Positions 29,397 to 41,245 are shown, numbered from the stretch's first letter. The stretch is DNA of 64,000 bases from Aliiglaciecola sp. CAU 1673 (GCF_029223185.1 NZ_JARHUG010000004.1:62001-126000), one strand, 5' to 3'. Translations and numbers: made by a program. The notes: a model not told the origin generated them from the sequence alone.

Positions 29397-30821
29397 TTAA
29401 GAGGCCTGTTTCTCAACTTCTAAAAACTGAGAGAAGCGCTCTTTGGTTCTGGTCACCGCCTGACGATGGTCAACCACCGGTTTCGGGTATCCGGTACCCG
29501 CAAATTCTTTCCATTGCGACGGCTCATGGATAAATTTATCCGGTACGCTCTTAAGCTCGGGTAACCAACGCCTGATAAAGCGACCTTTTTCGTCATACTT
29601 TTTGCTTTGAATGGTGGGATTAAAGATCCGAAAATAAGGTGCGGCATCGGTACCTACCGAAGCACTCCACTGCCAGCCCCCATTATTCGATGCAAAATCG
29701 CCATCGATAAGCTGTGACATAAAATAATCTTCCCCCCAACGCCATGGCAGAAGCAGATGCTTGCACAGGAAACTGGCGGTGATCATGCGAAGCCTGTTAT
29801 GCATCCACCCGGTTTGATTCAAACAGCGCATGGCAGCGTCGACAATGGGATAGCCGGTTTTCCCCTCTTGCCAAGCCTGAAGAAGGGCCTTGTCATCATC
29901 CCAGGCAAAGTCATCGTATTTCTCATTAAAGCAACGAAAACGACAGACATGGGGGAAGTGAAACATCACATAACGATAAAAGTCCCGCCAGGCTAGTTCT
30001 CTTAACCATAAGAAGGCCCCATTTCCGCTCTCATGCACTTTTTGGCCGAAGCGATTGAGCATGACTTGATAGAGCTGATGGGGCGACACGATGCCAAGGG
30101 AAAAATAAGGCGAAAGGCGACTGGTTCCTTCTGCAGCAGGAAAGTCACGCTGCTCCTTATAAGCAGACACAATCTGCATAAAGTCTTGTGTATTTGCATC
30201 GATGACACTGTCTTCTACTGGCCAATCCTCTGCACGCTCTTCAAGCAGGAAGGAGGCTAACACTTCATCGTCTGCAGGCGCATCTATTCGCTTGCCAGGA
30301 AATGACGGCTTGCCAGGTGGAATTCCTTGAGTTTGTAACTGTTCCAGCCATACCTTGAAGTATGGAGTGAATACCTTATAGGGCGCCCCTTGCTGATTAA
30401 GCACCTGATCAGGCCGCACCATGCACGTGTCGTGAAAAACGCCGATATTGATGTCATTTTTCTGTAATCTGGCTTTAACGGCACGATCACGACGTCTTTC
30501 ATCGAGTTCGTATTCTGCATTGAAGTAAAGATCTTGAATCCCCTGAGCCAGACAAAAGTCAGCCAGTGTATCTGGGATATCGGCGTTGCTTTCTACCGTC
30601 AACAAATGCAGAGGCAGGCCTTTTTCTGCGAATTGCCCACGAAGAAACTGCAATCGTCTGGCAAGCATATCCAACTTACATTTAGCCAAACCATAAGATG
30701 CCCACTGCCCTGGGGTCAGGATAAACAACAGTTTTACCTGCTGATGATTTTCCAAGGCGTAATGTAGCGGGCTATGCCAGCCCGTGCGCAGATCGCTGCG
30801 CAGCCATACCAACGCGGACAT
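29397..30821 (-). CDS. phrB: Deoxyribodipyrimidine photo-lyase
   Basis: Repairs UV-induced pyrimidine dimers using light. The 474-residue length and the layout (N-terminal antenna-binding region VWLRSDLRTGWHSPLHYAL, C-terminal FAD domain with GYPIVDAAMRCLNQTGWMHNR and WASVGTDAAPYFRIFNP, W and F around the flavin) match class I CPD photolyases such as E. coli PhrB. The 1-bp gap from the upstream TudS-DUF1722 gene implies an operon. E. coli also pairs ybgA, a DUF1722 gene, with phr. Confidence 0.92.
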   Translation of the reverse strand: MSALVWLRSDLRTGWHSPLHYALENHQQVKLLFILTPGQWASYGLAKCKLDMLARRLQFLRGQFAEKGLPLHLLTVESNADIPDTLADFCLAQGIQDLYFNAEYELDERRRDRAVKARLQKNDINIGVFHDTCMVRPDQVLNQQGAPYKVFTPYFKVWLEQLQTQGIPPGKPSFPGKRIDAPADDEVLASFLLEERAEDWPVEDSVIDANTQDFMQIVSAYKEQRDFPAAEGTSRLSPYFSLGIVSPHQLYQVMLNRFGQKVHESGNGAFLWLRELAWRDFYRYVMFHFPHVCRFRCFNEKYDDFAWDDDKALLQAWQEGKTGYPIVDAAMRCLNQTGWMHNRLRMITASFLCKHLLLPWRWGEDYFMSQLIDGDFASNNGGWQWSASVGTDAAPYFRIFNPTIQSKKYDEKGRFIRRWLPELKSVPDKFIHEPSQWKEFAGTGYPKPVVDHRQAVTRTKERFSQFLEVEKQAS

Positions 30822-30822
30822 A

Positions 30823-31755
30823 TCAGCCTCTTAAACCGAGAGTCGACGGGTAGGGGTCAAAGAATGCTTGCTGCTGCAAATAGTCATTTGGATAACGACG
30901 CAGATAATGCTTAAGTAGCGTCAGTGGCGCCATCAGGGGCAGGTGTCCCAACCGGAAAGCTTCAATTTGTTCACAAAGTTCGTGCTTATCCGCTTTATTA
31001 AGATGAGATTTAAAATACCCCTGGATGTGCATCAGCACATTTGTCTGTTTCTTGCGATTAGGGACTTTTGACAACGCCTGCATCATCAAACCCAGATACT
31101 GCTCAATGGCACTTTCCAGGTGCACCTTAGCGTTGGCTACAAGCCTGCCTAATTGGCGATAGACAACCGGGCTGTAGGACATGATAAGTAACTTGTAACG
31201 ACTATGAAATGCGACCAAAGACGACACAGACGGGTTTGATGCCACCTGTTCACGAAATGCCTGGTAGGCAAAAATACGCGTAACAAAACTTTCCCTGAGC
31301 CCGGCGTCGTTGAGCCGACCATCTTCTTCCATTGGCAGATGGGGAAAATGCTGCTTAAGCAGTTGCACAAACAGCCCTTGGCCATCCTTGCGCTGTAACT
31401 CCCCTTCTTCTGAGTAGACTTTAATGCGCTCCATGCCACAACTGGGTGACTTGGCGGCCAGAATATACCCATCTAAAGGGGCAAGCTGTTCGAGGTGCTG
31501 TGAAAAGAAGCGCTGCATTTTGTCTGTGTGATCGATGGAACCGTCCTTCGAATCGGTCAGACGAATGCCGTGGGCGGTTTCACGCAAATGAATGGTAGGT
31601 CTTGGCACCGACATGCCCATACCCACTTCCGGACAAAGGGGCACAAAAGAAACGTACGAGCCTAGCTTGTCCATCACGAAACTAGACCTTTTGTGGCCGC
31701 CATCGTAACGAACCTTACTCCCCATCACACAAGCACTTATCCCTATTTTGGGCAT
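30823..31755 (-). CDS. TudS-type DUF523 domain fused to DUF1722 (YbgA-like)
   Basis: A 310-residue two-domain protein. The N-terminal DUF523 half has three Cys at C9 (SACVMG), C41 (PLCPE) and C106 (SPSCG), the set that holds the iron-sulfur cluster of TudS thiouracil desulfidase. The C-terminal half is DUF1722, as in E. coli YbgA. The fusion suggests a role linked to nucleobase damage, but this is inference. ATG at 31755 with GGAG 6 nt upstream was chosen; a TTG start 12 bp earlier is unlikely. The gene sits directly upstream of phrB. Confidence 0.85.
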   Translation of the reverse strand: MPKIGISACVMGSKVRYDGGHKRSSFVMDKLGSYVSFVPLCPEVGMGMSVPRPTIHLRETAHGIRLTDSKDGSIDHTDKMQRFFSQHLEQLAPLDGYILAAKSPSCGMERIKVYSEEGELQRKDGQGLFVQLLKQHFPHLPMEEDGRLNDAGLRESFVTRIFAYQAFREQVASNPSVSSLVAFHSRYKLLIMSYSPVVYRQLGRLVANAKVHLESAIEQYLGLMMQALSKVPNRKKQTNVLMHIQGYFKSHLNKADKHELCEQIEAFRLGHLPLMAPLTLLKHYLRRYPNDYLQQQAFFDPYPSTLGLRG

Positions 31756-31844
31756 CGCATACTCCAACAGTTTTTTGAATCCTTATGACCAAGATTCTAG
31801 TTAAATTTCAACTGCTTTGGATACGATATGTATAAGGATCAGGA

Positions 31845-32090
31845 TCACCCTGCTCGGCGAGTCACATTCCCTTTAGGGGTGCGGGTAAGGCCATAGATAA
31901 CATCTTCCCGAGGCAGAACAATCAGGCTCAGGCCCAAATCACCTTTACCCAGTTGTAGCTTATTACCCTCGAGGACACGCAGTACTTTGGCTATTTTACC
32001 TTGATGTACACCGCGTTTAATAAAGACATGACGACCGGTCAGGTTGCCCGGTTGGGAGAGTGCAGAGACAAAATCTTTTGCCGCTGGCAT
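31845..32090 (-). CDS. Small KOW-like domain protein
   Basis: An 81-residue protein with a KOW-type stretch (GRHVFIKRGVHQGKIAKVLRV) in the first half, the SH3-like RNA/ribosome-contact motif seen in NusG and ribosomal proteins, followed by a mixed beta segment and a basic tail (TRTPKGNVTRRAG). AGAGGT lies 4 nt before the ATG at 32090. I do not recognise the exact family. It lies between the DUF1722 gene and ihfA, on the same strand, after a terminator. Confidence 0.68.
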   Translation of the reverse strand: MPAAKDFVSALSQPGNLTGRHVFIKRGVHQGKIAKVLRVLEGNKLQLGKGDLGLSLIVLPREDVIYGLTRTPKGNVTRRAG

Positions 32091-32273
32091 GATGACCTCT
32101 AATGCAGAAGAATCCCCAGAATAAGGTTTCTGCAATTCACAACAGATTATTCTGCTGTTGGAGTAGCTGCATTGGTTAAGAATTTTAGAGTAAGCCGTAA
32201 AAAACGAAATGGGCTTCGCGTATCATCCTTTATGCGTTGGTATATACGCACATAACTAACACGGCCATACATA

Positions 32274-32298
32274 CAAAAAACGCACCTTACGGTGCGTT
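32274..32298 (-). terminator. Terminator after ihfA
   Basis: On the minus strand AACGCACC and GGTGCGTT flank a 4-nt loop and are followed by a T-run, starting 5 bp past the ihfA stop. It ends the pheST-ihfA transcript. Confidence 0.88.
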
Positions 32299-32302
32299 CT
32301 TA

Positions 32303-32599
32303 TTATGAAGCCGGTTTGGTATTTTCCACCCGGCTTTTCAGCTTCTGTCCAGGGCGGAAAGTCACTACCCGCCTGGCTTTGATGGGAATATCTTCCCCCG
32401 TCTTCGGATTTCGGCCCGGACGCTCATTTTTCTCGCGCAGATCGAAATTGCCGAAACCGGATAATTTCACCTGCTCACCGGACTCCAGTGCTTCCCGGAC
32501 TTCTTCGAAAAAGGACTCGACCAGATCTTTCGCGTCACGCTTGTTAATGCCAAGCTTTTCGAACAAATGTTCCGCCATATCGGCTTTCGTCAGCGCCAT
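32303..32599 (-). CDS. ihfA: Integration host factor subunit alpha
   Basis: DNA-bending nucleoid protein, partner of IhfB. The 98 residues match E. coli IhfA closely: [24 protein letters not shown] at the N terminus and [27 protein letters not shown] with the DNA-contacting arm. I chose the ATG at 32599 to match the family start MALTK. It follows pheT with a 5-bp gap, the canonical pheST-ihfA order. Confidence 0.97.
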   Translation of the reverse strand: MALTKADMAEHLFEKLGINKRDAKDLVESFFEEVREALESGEQVKLSGFGNFDLREKNERPGRNPKTGEDIPIKARRVVTFRPGQKLKSRVENTKPAS

Positions 32600-32604
32600 A
32601 AACG

Positions 32605-34992
32605 TCAATCCCTCAGAGATGCCCCAAACTCATCTGACAAGGCTGCCAGAATCTTATCTACCACAGCTTGAATCTCATGCTCTTCAAGGGTTCTCGCTGG
32701 GTCCTGTAAGGTTAAAGAGATCGCCAGGCTCTTGCTGCCTGGGTCAATTCCCTTGCCCCTGTACACGTCGAACAAGTTTAGGCCAACTAGTTGATTTCCG
32801 CCAAATTTTTCTATGCAAGACAGAATATTTGCGACCTCTACATTTTCTTGAACAACAATCGCGATATCACGCCTGTTAGACGGGAATTTAGAGATTTCTT
32901 TGGCCTGTGGCAAAGCACGTTGACTTAGCGCATCCAACAACAGTTCAAACACAAAAGTACGGCCGTTGAGGCCCAATGTCTTTTCAAACTGCGGATGTAA
33001 TGCCCCTACCCACCCCATCACTTCGCCGTTACGCAGAATGGCCGCTGACTGACCGGGGTGCAAAGCACTGTGCTCCATTGCTTTGAAGCTGAAAGACCCG
33101 ATCTGCGCGGTACTGGAAAGTAGCGCTTCGACAGCCGCTTTGGCATCGAAGAAGTCCACCGCTGTGCTGGGCAGATCCCAATGCTCTGACTGACGCAGGC
33201 CAGCCAGCACACCACCGATGACTGACTCCTGACGCACGGCCGCCTCGGCAGAGCTGTCAGGCACAAACCTTAACCCTGTCTCAAACAAAGCAATTTGGCT
33301 CTGCTGGCGTTTTTGGTTGTAGGAGACCGACTGCAGTAATCCCGGCCACAAGCTGACGCGCATAGCAGACATTTCCACAGAGATAGGATGCGGAAGCACC
33401 AGCGCCTCATATTGTGGGAACAGCTTTTGCTGAACCTTGGGATCCACAAAGGAATAGGTGATCGCTTCCTGGAAGCCCAGGCTGACCAGACGCTGCTTTA
33501 ACAACATCAGCGGCGTCTGTTGTTCCTGGTGGGTGGCCATTTTGAGGCTCGCGGTTGGCGACACTACCGGTACATTGTTGTAACCAAATACGCGCGCCAC
33601 CTCTTCTATCAGATCTTCTTCAATCGTGATATCAAAGCGATAGGCAGGGACGTTCACTGACCATTGCTGACCATCGTCGCTGACCTCAAAGCCCATCTTA
33701 CTGAAGATATTGGTAACTTGTTCGGCATTGACTTCGATGCCCAGCAAACGGCTCAGACGTTTACGACGAAGGCGCAGGGACTTGGCCTTAGGCAAGTGTT
33801 CATCACTCTTGGCTTCCACGATGGGACCGGCTTTACCGCCAACGATCTCAAGCAGCAGCGCAGTGGCTCGCTCCATGGCTTCACGCTGTAACGTCGGATC
33901 CACGCCACGCTCGTAGCGATGCGAGGCATCGGTATGCAAACCATATTGGCGGGCTTTGCCCATCATAAAGTCAGGGGCAAAAAACGCGCTTTCCAGGAAG
34001 ATGTTACGGCTCTGTTCGGTCACACCAGAGGCTTTGCCCCCGAAAATGCCGGCCATAGCCAGGGCTTTTTTCTCATCGGCAATCACCAGCGTATTGTCGC
34101 TCAGGGTAACTTCGTCACCATCGAGCAGCACCAGTTTTTCCCCCGCCTTGGCAAGGCGCACATGGATAGCCCCTTCAAGCACCTCATTGTCGAAAGCATG
34201 CATAGGATGACCAAGCTCAAGCAACACATAGTTGGTCACATCCACCACCGGATCGATACTACGCACACCACAGCGGCGCAATCTCTCTTTCATCCATACC
34301 GGGGTTTTGGCATCCATATTGATGCCTTCAATGATTCGCCCCAGATAGCGGGGACAGGCGGCTGCATCATCCAAAATCACGTCGCGATGCGCTTCGATAG
34401 TCACTGGTGATTCAGTAATAGCCGGTCCACAAGCAGTCAGCTGATTTAGCACACCCACTTCACGGGCCAATCCTTTGATACCGAGGCAATCGGCGCGGTT
34501 AGGGGTTAAGTCCACCTCAATACTGACATCATCCAGTTGCAGATAGTCACGTAAATTCTGACCAACGGGTGCATCAAAGGGCAGTTCAATAATGCCATCG
34601 TGATCTTCAGAAAGCCCCAATTCAGACGCCGAGCACAACATACCATGGGAAGGCTGACCACGTAGCTTAGCCTTCTTAATCTTGAAGTCTCCGGGCAATA
34701 CCGCGCCGACGACAGCAACAGCTACCTTAAGGCCCTGACGGCAGTTTGGCGCACCGCAAACGATATCCAACAACTCGCCCTGCCCCACGTCCACTTTGGT
34801 CACGCGAAGCTTATCGGCATCAGGATGCTGTCCACATTCCACCACATGCCCTACCAATACATCGCTAAACTCCGGTGCCACTGGCTCCACGGCATCCACT
34901 TCCAGACCGGCCATGGTGATCTGCTCGGCCAATTGTGCTGGTGAAATGGATGGGTTTACCCATTCTCTTAACCACTTATCACTGAATTTCAT
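32605..34992 (-). CDS. pheT: Phenylalanyl-tRNA synthetase beta subunit
   Basis: Partners with PheS in a tetramer that charges tRNA-Phe. At 795 aa it is full length, with the N-terminal tRNA-binding EMAP-like domain ([27 protein letters not shown]), the B3/B4 and B5 domains, and the C-terminal anticodon-binding domain ([13 protein letters not shown]). It is 14 bp downstream of pheS and 5 bp before ihfA. Confidence 0.97.
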   Translation of the reverse strand: MKFSDKWLREWVNPSISPAQLAEQITMAGLEVDAVEPVAPEFSDVLVGHVVECGQHPDADKLRVTKVDVGQGELLDIVCGAPNCRQGLKVAVAVVGAVLPGDFKIKKAKLRGQPSHGMLCSASELGLSEDHDGIIELPFDAPVGQNLRDYLQLDDVSIEVDLTPNRADCLGIKGLAREVGVLNQLTACGPAITESPVTIEAHRDVILDDAAACPRYLGRIIEGINMDAKTPVWMKERLRRCGVRSIDPVVDVTNYVLLELGHPMHAFDNEVLEGAIHVRLAKAGEKLVLLDGDEVTLSDNTLVIADEKKALAMAGIFGGKASGVTEQSRNIFLESAFFAPDFMMGKARQYGLHTDASHRYERGVDPTLQREAMERATALLLEIVGGKAGPIVEAKSDEHLPKAKSLRLRRKRLSRLLGIEVNAEQVTNIFSKMGFEVSDDGQQWSVNVPAYRFDITIEEDLIEEVARVFGYNNVPVVSPTASLKMATHQEQQTPLMLLKQRLVSLGFQEAITYSFVDPKVQQKLFPQYEALVLPHPISVEMSAMRVSLWPGLLQSVSYNQKRQQSQIALFETGLRFVPDSSAEAAVRQESVIGGVLAGLRQSEHWDLPSTAVDFFDAKAAVEALLSSTAQIGSFSFKAMEHSALHPGQSAAILRNGEVMGWVGALHPQFEKTLGLNGRTFVFELLLDALSQRALPQAKEISKFPSNRRDIAIVVQENVEVANILSCIEKFGGNQLVGLNLFDVYRGKGIDPGSKSLAISLTLQDPARTLEEHEIQAVVDKILAALSDEFGASLRD

Positions 34993-35006
34993 TGAGCAAA
35001 CTCTTC

Positions 35007-36247
<1,241 letters not shown>

Positions 36248-36279
36248 AAAAAGAAAACGGGGAGCATCCGGCTCCCCGT
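36248..36279 (-). terminator. Terminator after rplT
   Basis: On the minus strand ACGGGGAGC and GCTCCCCGT flank a 5-nt loop, then TTTTCTTTTT. It lies about 33 bp past the rplT stop. Confidence 0.88.
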
Positions 36280-36311
36280 TTCCCGAAAGAACTTAAGCTT
36301 AAAGGTTGAAT

Positions 36312-36671
<360 letters not shown>

Positions 36672-36685
36672 TCAGTCTCCTAAGC

Positions 36686-36883
36686 TTAAGCGAACGGCAA
36701 CATGCGTTGGATCAACGCAGTATCCGAGTCATGGGCCAGTTTCTTGCCACGCAGATGGCGCTTACGCTTGGAGCTCTTCTTGGTCAGAATGTGACGCAAG
36801 TGAGACTGTTTACTCTTGAAGCGGCCTGAAGCTGATTTCTTGAATCGCTTCGCAGCACCGCTTTTGCTTTTCATTTTAGGCAT
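36686..36883 (-). CDS. rpmI: 50S ribosomal protein L35
   Basis: 65 aa, [17 protein letters not shown] at the start and the basic [17 protein letters not shown] core, the usual L35 length and pattern. It lies between infC and rplT in the canonical order. Confidence 0.98.
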   Translation of the reverse strand: MPKMKSKSGAAKRFKKSASGRFKSKQSHLRHILTKKSSKRKRHLRGKKLAHDSDTALIQRMLPFA

Positions 36884-36966
36884 TGCTAAAACTCCGCATT
36901 GTTTAAGTTACAACTTGGTAGCAGGGCGAACAGATGCGCAGTCATCTGTTACTTGTAGGCCGTTGC

Positions 36967-37509
36967 TTACCGCTTGGTTGGGGCGAGCACCATGATCATC
37001 TGACGGCCTTCCACCTGTCGGGGGAAGGACTCGCAGCTTGATACGTCTTCCAAATCACCTTTAACGCGATTGAGAAGCTCAATACCAATCTCTTGGTGAG
37101 CCATTTCACGTCCGCGGAAACGAACTGTGACTTTGGCCTTATCACCCCCTTCTAGAAAGCGACGCAGGTTGCGCAGTTTTACCTGGTAATCGCCTTCATC
37201 AGTGCCAGGGCGGAATTTAACCTCCTTGACCTGAATTTGCTTCTGTTTCTTCTTCTGCTCTTTCTGAGCCTTACCTTTCTCGAAGATAAACTTGCCGTAG
37301 TCCATTATTTTGCAGACCGGTGGCTCTGCATTTGGACTGATTTCGACTAAGTCTAATTCCACTTCAGCCGCTGCACTCAGTGCCTGAGAAATGGAAACGA
37401 CGCCAATCTGCTCCCCTTCCACTCCAATCAAACGAACTTCTTTTTCTCTTATCTCTTCGTTTATGCGGGCTTTTGCCGAGTCTTGGCCTCTAGTGTTAGC
37501 GGCTTTAAT
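36967..37509 (-). CDS. infC: Translation initiation factor IF-3, AUU start
   Basis: IF-3 checks start-codon choice on the 30S subunit. The protein has the N-domain, the lysine-rich linker ([29 protein letters not shown]) and the C-domain ([14 protein letters not shown]). Ordinary start codons would truncate the N-domain; extending the frame reaches ATT at 37509, preceded by a near-perfect SD (GGAGGA) with a 6-nt gap, giving 180 aa, the E. coli length. AUU at infC is a known autoregulatory device: IF-3 discriminates against it. It is 20 bp downstream of thrS. Confidence 0.97.
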   Translation of the reverse strand: MKAANTRGQDSAKARINEEIREKEVRLIGVEGEQIGVVSISQALSAAAEVELDLVEISPNAEPPVCKIMDYGKFIFEKGKAQKEQKKKQKQIQVKEVKFRPGTDEGDYQVKLRNLRRFLEGGDKAKVTVRFRGREMAHQEIGIELLNRVKGDLEDVSSCESFPRQVEGRQMIMVLAPTKR

Positions 37510-37529
37510 ATGTGATTCCTCCAGGAAAA

Positions 37530-39446
37530 TTAATCGATATTGCGAGACCGGACTTGCTCCAACGCCTTAGCGATGAAGTCTTCAACTTTGAATTTGCCCA
37601 AATCTTCGCCTCTGCGAGTCCTTACTGCAACCTCGCCGGCTTCCATTTCTTTATCACCGACAACCAGCATGTAAGGAATACGCCTTAAAGTGTGCTCGCG
37701 GATTTTAAAGCCAATCTTTTCATTTCTCAAGTCAGACTTCGCTCTAAGCCCCGATTCTCGCAACTTTTTCACAACTTCATTGCTGTAATCAGCCTGATTA
37801 TCGGTAATATTCAGTACCACGGCCTGCATGGGAGCTAACCACAAGGGGAAATAGCCAGAATATTCTTCGGTCAAAATACCGATAAAACGCTCCAATGAAC
37901 CCAAGATGGCACGGTGGATCATCACCGGCACTTTACGCTCACCATTTTCCGCCACATAAGTACTGCCTAAGCGTCCGGGCATAGAGAAGTCGAGCTGCAC
38001 CGTGCCGCACTGCCATGCCCTATCCAGACAATCATGCAGGGTAAATTCAATCTTGGGCCCGTAGAAGGCGCCCTCTCCCGGCAAATACTGGAATTCGATA
38101 CCATTGGCATCCAATGCATCAGCCAGGGCTTTCTCGGCCTTATCCCAGGCTTCGTCCGAACCTACACGCTTCTCGGGGCGAGTGGACAGCTTTACCGCAA
38201 TTTTGTCAAAACCGAAGGTTTGATAAGTCTCGTAGACCATGCGAATGCAGCCACTGACTTCTTCGAGGATCTGCTCTTCGGTACAGAAAATATGGGCGTC
38301 GTCCTGAGTAAAACCACGTACCCGCATCAGGCCATGCAAGGCACCAGAGGGTTCGTTGCGGTGACAGCAACCAAACTCGGCCATACGCAGTGGCAGGTCG
38401 CGGTAGGACTTGAGGCCCTGATTAAAAATCTGCACGTGACCGGGACAGTTCATCGGCTTGATGGCGTACATGCGCTTTTCCGATTCGGTAATAAACATGT
38501 TCTCGGCATATTTATCCCAGTGACCGGATTTCTCCCACAAGGTACGGTCCATCATCAATGGCCCTTTCACCTCGTCATAATCGAAGTTACGCAGTTTCTC
38601 GCGAACAAATTTTTCCAGCTCGGTGTAAATGGTCCAACCGTCGTTGTGCCAGAACACCATGCCAGGTGCTTCTTCCTGCCAGTGGAACAGGTCGAGCGTT
38701 TTACCAATTTTACGGTGGTCACGCTTTTCAGCTTCTTCCAGGCGCTGCAGATAGGCTTTCAACTGCTTCTTATCGGCCCAGGCGGTACCATAAATGCGCT
38801 GCAACATTTTATTGTCGCTGTTACCACGCCAATAGGCCCCTGCTACCTTCATAATTTTAAAATGCTGGCAGAAGCGCATGTTAGGTACATGCGGACCACG
38901 GCACATATCGATATATTCTTCGTGATGGTACAGGCCCGGTTTGTCGTCGCGCTCGATGTTCTCATCAAGAATTTGCATCTTGTAGAATTCACCACGCTTC
39001 TCAAAGGTATCGTGTGCTTCTTGCCAGTTAACTACCTTCTTGACCACGTCATAACTGGTATCGGCCAGTTCTTGCATACGCTTCTCAAGCTTTTCCAAAT
39101 CATCCTGACTCAGCGCATGATCCATATCGACATCATAATAGAAGCCATTGTCGATGACCGGACCGATGGCCATCTTGGTGTTAGGCCATAGCTGTTTAAT
39201 GGCATGGCCAAGCAGGTGTGCACAGGAGTGACGGATAATCTCTAATCCTTCCTCATCCTTGGCAGTGATAATTTGCAACTTGGCATCCTGATCAATCAGA
39301 TCGCAGGCATCCACCAATCGACCATCCACTTTACCTGCGATGGTAGCCTTGGCTAATCCGGGACCAATATCGTTGGCCACGTCCAGCACAGAAACAGGGT
39401 TTGCAAATTGACGTTGACTGCCGTCGGGAAGCGTAATAACAGGCAT
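37530..39446 (-). CDS. thrS: Threonyl-tRNA synthetase
   Basis: Charges tRNA-Thr. At 638 aa it has the full class II plan: N-terminal TGS domain ([13 protein letters not shown]), the editing domain with [10 protein letters not shown] and a C-rich zinc region ([15 protein letters not shown]), the catalytic core ([27 protein letters not shown]) and the C-terminal anticodon domain. It is the first gene of the thrS-ihfA operon; its leader holds an intrinsic-terminator-like hairpin (39500-39521). Confidence 0.98.
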   Translation of the reverse strand: MPVITLPDGSQRQFANPVSVLDVANDIGPGLAKATIAGKVDGRLVDACDLIDQDAKLQIITAKDEEGLEIIRHSCAHLLGHAIKQLWPNTKMAIGPVIDNGFYYDVDMDHALSQDDLEKLEKRMQELADTSYDVVKKVVNWQEAHDTFEKRGEFYKMQILDENIERDDKPGLYHHEEYIDMCRGPHVPNMRFCQHFKIMKVAGAYWRGNSDNKMLQRIYGTAWADKKQLKAYLQRLEEAEKRDHRKIGKTLDLFHWQEEAPGMVFWHNDGWTIYTELEKFVREKLRNFDYDEVKGPLMMDRTLWEKSGHWDKYAENMFITESEKRMYAIKPMNCPGHVQIFNQGLKSYRDLPLRMAEFGCCHRNEPSGALHGLMRVRGFTQDDAHIFCTEEQILEEVSGCIRMVYETYQTFGFDKIAVKLSTRPEKRVGSDEAWDKAEKALADALDANGIEFQYLPGEGAFYGPKIEFTLHDCLDRAWQCGTVQLDFSMPGRLGSTYVAENGERKVPVMIHRAILGSLERFIGILTEEYSGYFPLWLAPMQAVVLNITDNQADYSNEVVKKLRESGLRAKSDLRNEKIGFKIREHTLRRIPYMLVVGDKEMEAGEVAVRTRRGEDLGKFKVEDFIAKALEQVRSRNID

Positions 39447-39499
39447 GAAAAATCCTCAACAGTGGTGACACAAACCAAGCGCCACTTGTCTTTATAACG

Positions 39500-39521
39500 A
39501 AAAAACACCCGGGCGGGTGTT
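39500..39521 (-). terminator. Terminator-like hairpin in the thrS leader
   Basis: On the minus strand AACACCC and GGGTGTT flank GCCC and are followed by a T-run. It lies between the predicted thrS promoter and the thrS start, so it would stop early transcripts. No minus-strand gene ends here. It could instead be a structural element for translational control. Confidence 0.6.
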
Positions 39522-39562
39522 CACACAATCCAGTAAAATGTCTGTTACCATCAGACCCCGCA

Positions 39563-39591
39563 ACTATATCCATTTGGACACACGGATGCAA
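39563..39591 (-). promoter_or_regulatory. Predicted thrS promoter
   Basis: On the minus strand TTGCAT (39591-39586) and TATAGT (39568-39563) are 17 bp apart. Its -35 overlaps the start codon of the divergent START-domain gene at 39586. The predicted start point is near 39556. Confidence 0.6.
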
Positions 39592-40275
39592 TTTCTGATT
39601 CTGCTGGTTTTAGCCAGCCTCATGCCCTCTATGGCGTTTGCCGATTGTGTGGCAGGCTTTGATGGTTGGAAACAGGCAAAAAAAGCGCAAGGCGTGACCG
39701 TCAGTAAGCGTCAATTGGCTAACGGCCAACTGGAAGTCTGTGCATCAACCGCAGTGAGAACACAACTTAGCGCATTTATTCTGCTACTACGTGACACCGA
39801 GCATGCGCCGCAGTGGATAGCCAATGCCCATCGCGTCACCCTACTGGAGCGTCCTGCACATAATGTAGATGTGGTACACAGTATTTTTGATTCGCCCTGG
39901 CCGGTCCAAGACCGCGATCTGGTGACACGCTCGCAATATCAGCAAGATGCTGACAGCCTGGTATTAACCCTGCAGGTACACTCCGTACCAGATGCATTAC
40001 CTCCCTCTCCCAATACGGTGCGAATGGATAATGTTCGGGGAGTATGGGAGTTGACCCCTTTGCAAGAGGGTTGGGTGGCCATACGCTATCAGGGAGAAGG
40101 CGATCCTGGCGGCAATATTCCTAATTGGTTGGCGCAACAAATACTGGTTAGCAGCACCTTTGAAACCTTTGCAAACCTCAAAAAAATGCTGCCTTTACCC
40201 CAGTATCAGAATAAACCCTTCAGAGATATCAGAGAGTTAGTGATAAACACCCAAAATTCAGCGGCGATACCCTAG
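39586..40275 (+). CDS. START-like lipid-binding domain protein, exported
   Basis: 229 aa with a signal peptide (MQFLILLVLASLMPSMAFA) and a START/SRPBCC-type fold, which binds hydrophobic ligands: helices and strands around FILLLRDTEHAPQWIANAHRV, a WPVQDRDLVTRS motif and WELTPLQEGWVAIRYQGEGDPGG. The ligand is unknown. The frame extends to 39517 but the signal peptide fixes the start at 39586. Divergent from thrS. Confidence 0.8.
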   Translation: MQFLILLVLASLMPSMAFADCVAGFDGWKQAKKAQGVTVSKRQLANGQLEVCASTAVRTQLSAFILLLRDTEHAPQWIANAHRVTLLERPAHNVDVVHSIFDSPWPVQDRDLVTRSQYQQDADSLVLTLQVHSVPDALPPSPNTVRMDNVRGVWELTPLQEGWVAIRYQGEGDPGGNIPNWLAQQILVSSTFETFANLKKMLPLPQYQNKPFRDIRELVINTQNSAAIP

Positions 40276-40319
40276 TTCTGATCCATACTAACTAAAAAAT
40301 GAACCATGGCTGTTTGGAT

Positions 40320-41180
40320 ATGTGGCATTTTATCAGCGAACAAATCAGTGAGCAGTTAGGTCAGGATTTTATCTGTGATGATACCCGCCAGATTAACGGG
40401 GCCTCACACACGCAAAACTTTCGTATCTCAGACGGAAGGTTACGTTTTTTTGTCAAAGTCGCCGAGCAGTCCGCACTACCACGTTTAGAAACAGAAGCCG
40501 AGGGTCTGGATCATTTGCGTCAGGCCGAAGGTTTTATCGTGCCTAAGGTGATTTGCCTTGGTACCGTCTCTCAGCACAGCTTCTTGGTATTGGAATACCT
40601 TCATCTGCAGGAAGGCTCCACAGACAATTGGTTGGAATTCGGGCGCTGCCTGGCCAGATTTCACGGGTTGCAACAACAGGAAATGTATGGCTGGCAGTCG
40701 GACAATTACATAGCCACCACCCTACAGCCCAATGGCTGGCAAAAGAAATGGTGCCAGTTTTTTGCGGAACAGCGGATTGGTTACCAATTGCAGTTATTGG
40801 CCGAAAAACAGCTTCTTAAGGTAAAAATTGATCAGGTAGTGGAGTCCATCCGCCAATTGCTTGCCGGTTACCTGCCACCAGTTTCTCCATTGCATGGCGA
40901 TTTGTGGCAAGGCAACGCCGGATTTTGCCGTCACCGCCCAGTGATTTTCGATCCGGCCTTTTATTATGGGGATCGCGAAACTGATTTGGCCATGACCGAA
41001 CTCTTCGGACGTTTTCCGCAGGCCTTTTATGATGGCTATGAGGAGATTTGGCCCCTCGAAGAGGGGTATCAGTATCGTCGGCCGGTCTACCAGCTTTACC
41101 ATACCCTGAATCATGCCCTGCTCTTTGGTGGGCAATATCTGCAAAGTGCCAAAAGCCAACTGCAGAATCTTGAAGGCTAA
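40320..41180 (+). CDS. Fructosamine kinase family protein (YniA-like)
   Basis: 286 aa; resembles E. coli YniA along its length (WHFISEQISEQLG, HGDLWQGNAGFC, IFDPAFYYGDRETDLAM, VYQLYHTLNHALLFGGQ). HGDLWxGN and FDPAxYYGDRExD are the kinase loops. The family phosphorylates glycation products such as fructosamine or ribulosamine, so a protein-repair role is likely. ATG at 40320 was chosen over one at 40299, which adds seven residues not seen in relatives. Confidence 0.88.
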   Translation: MWHFISEQISEQLGQDFICDDTRQINGASHTQNFRISDGRLRFFVKVAEQSALPRLETEAEGLDHLRQAEGFIVPKVICLGTVSQHSFLVLEYLHLQEGSTDNWLEFGRCLARFHGLQQQEMYGWQSDNYIATTLQPNGWQKKWCQFFAEQRIGYQLQLLAEKQLLKVKIDQVVESIRQLLAGYLPPVSPLHGDLWQGNAGFCRHRPVIFDPAFYYGDRETDLAMTELFGRFPQAFYDGYEEIWPLEEGYQYRRPVYQLYHTLNHALLFGGQYLQSAKSQLQNLEG

Positions 41181-41200
41181 CGACTGGATCACTGTATCTG

Positions 41201-41221
41201 CTGTCCGCATAATAAGGACAG
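41201..41221 (+). terminator. Hairpin downstream of the kinase gene
   Basis: CTGTCC and GGACAG flank a 9-nt loop and are followed by TCTTCT. This may weakly terminate the kinase transcript; it could also be a coincidental inverted repeat. Confidence 0.3.
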
Positions 41222-41245
41222 TCTTCTCATACAACGTATAACTCT

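Noticed and set aside
32136-32273. LexA-like site upstream of the KOW gene
   Set aside because: CAACAG/CTGTTG has the half-sites in reverse order compared with a LexA box.
38034-39191. 385-codon plus-strand frame opposite thrS
   Set aside because: thrS on the minus strand has full family motifs; this is an antisense shadow.
39494-39551. 19-codon Thr-containing peptide in the thrS leader
   Set aside because: The predicted start point leaves no room for a ribosome site; only two Thr codons.
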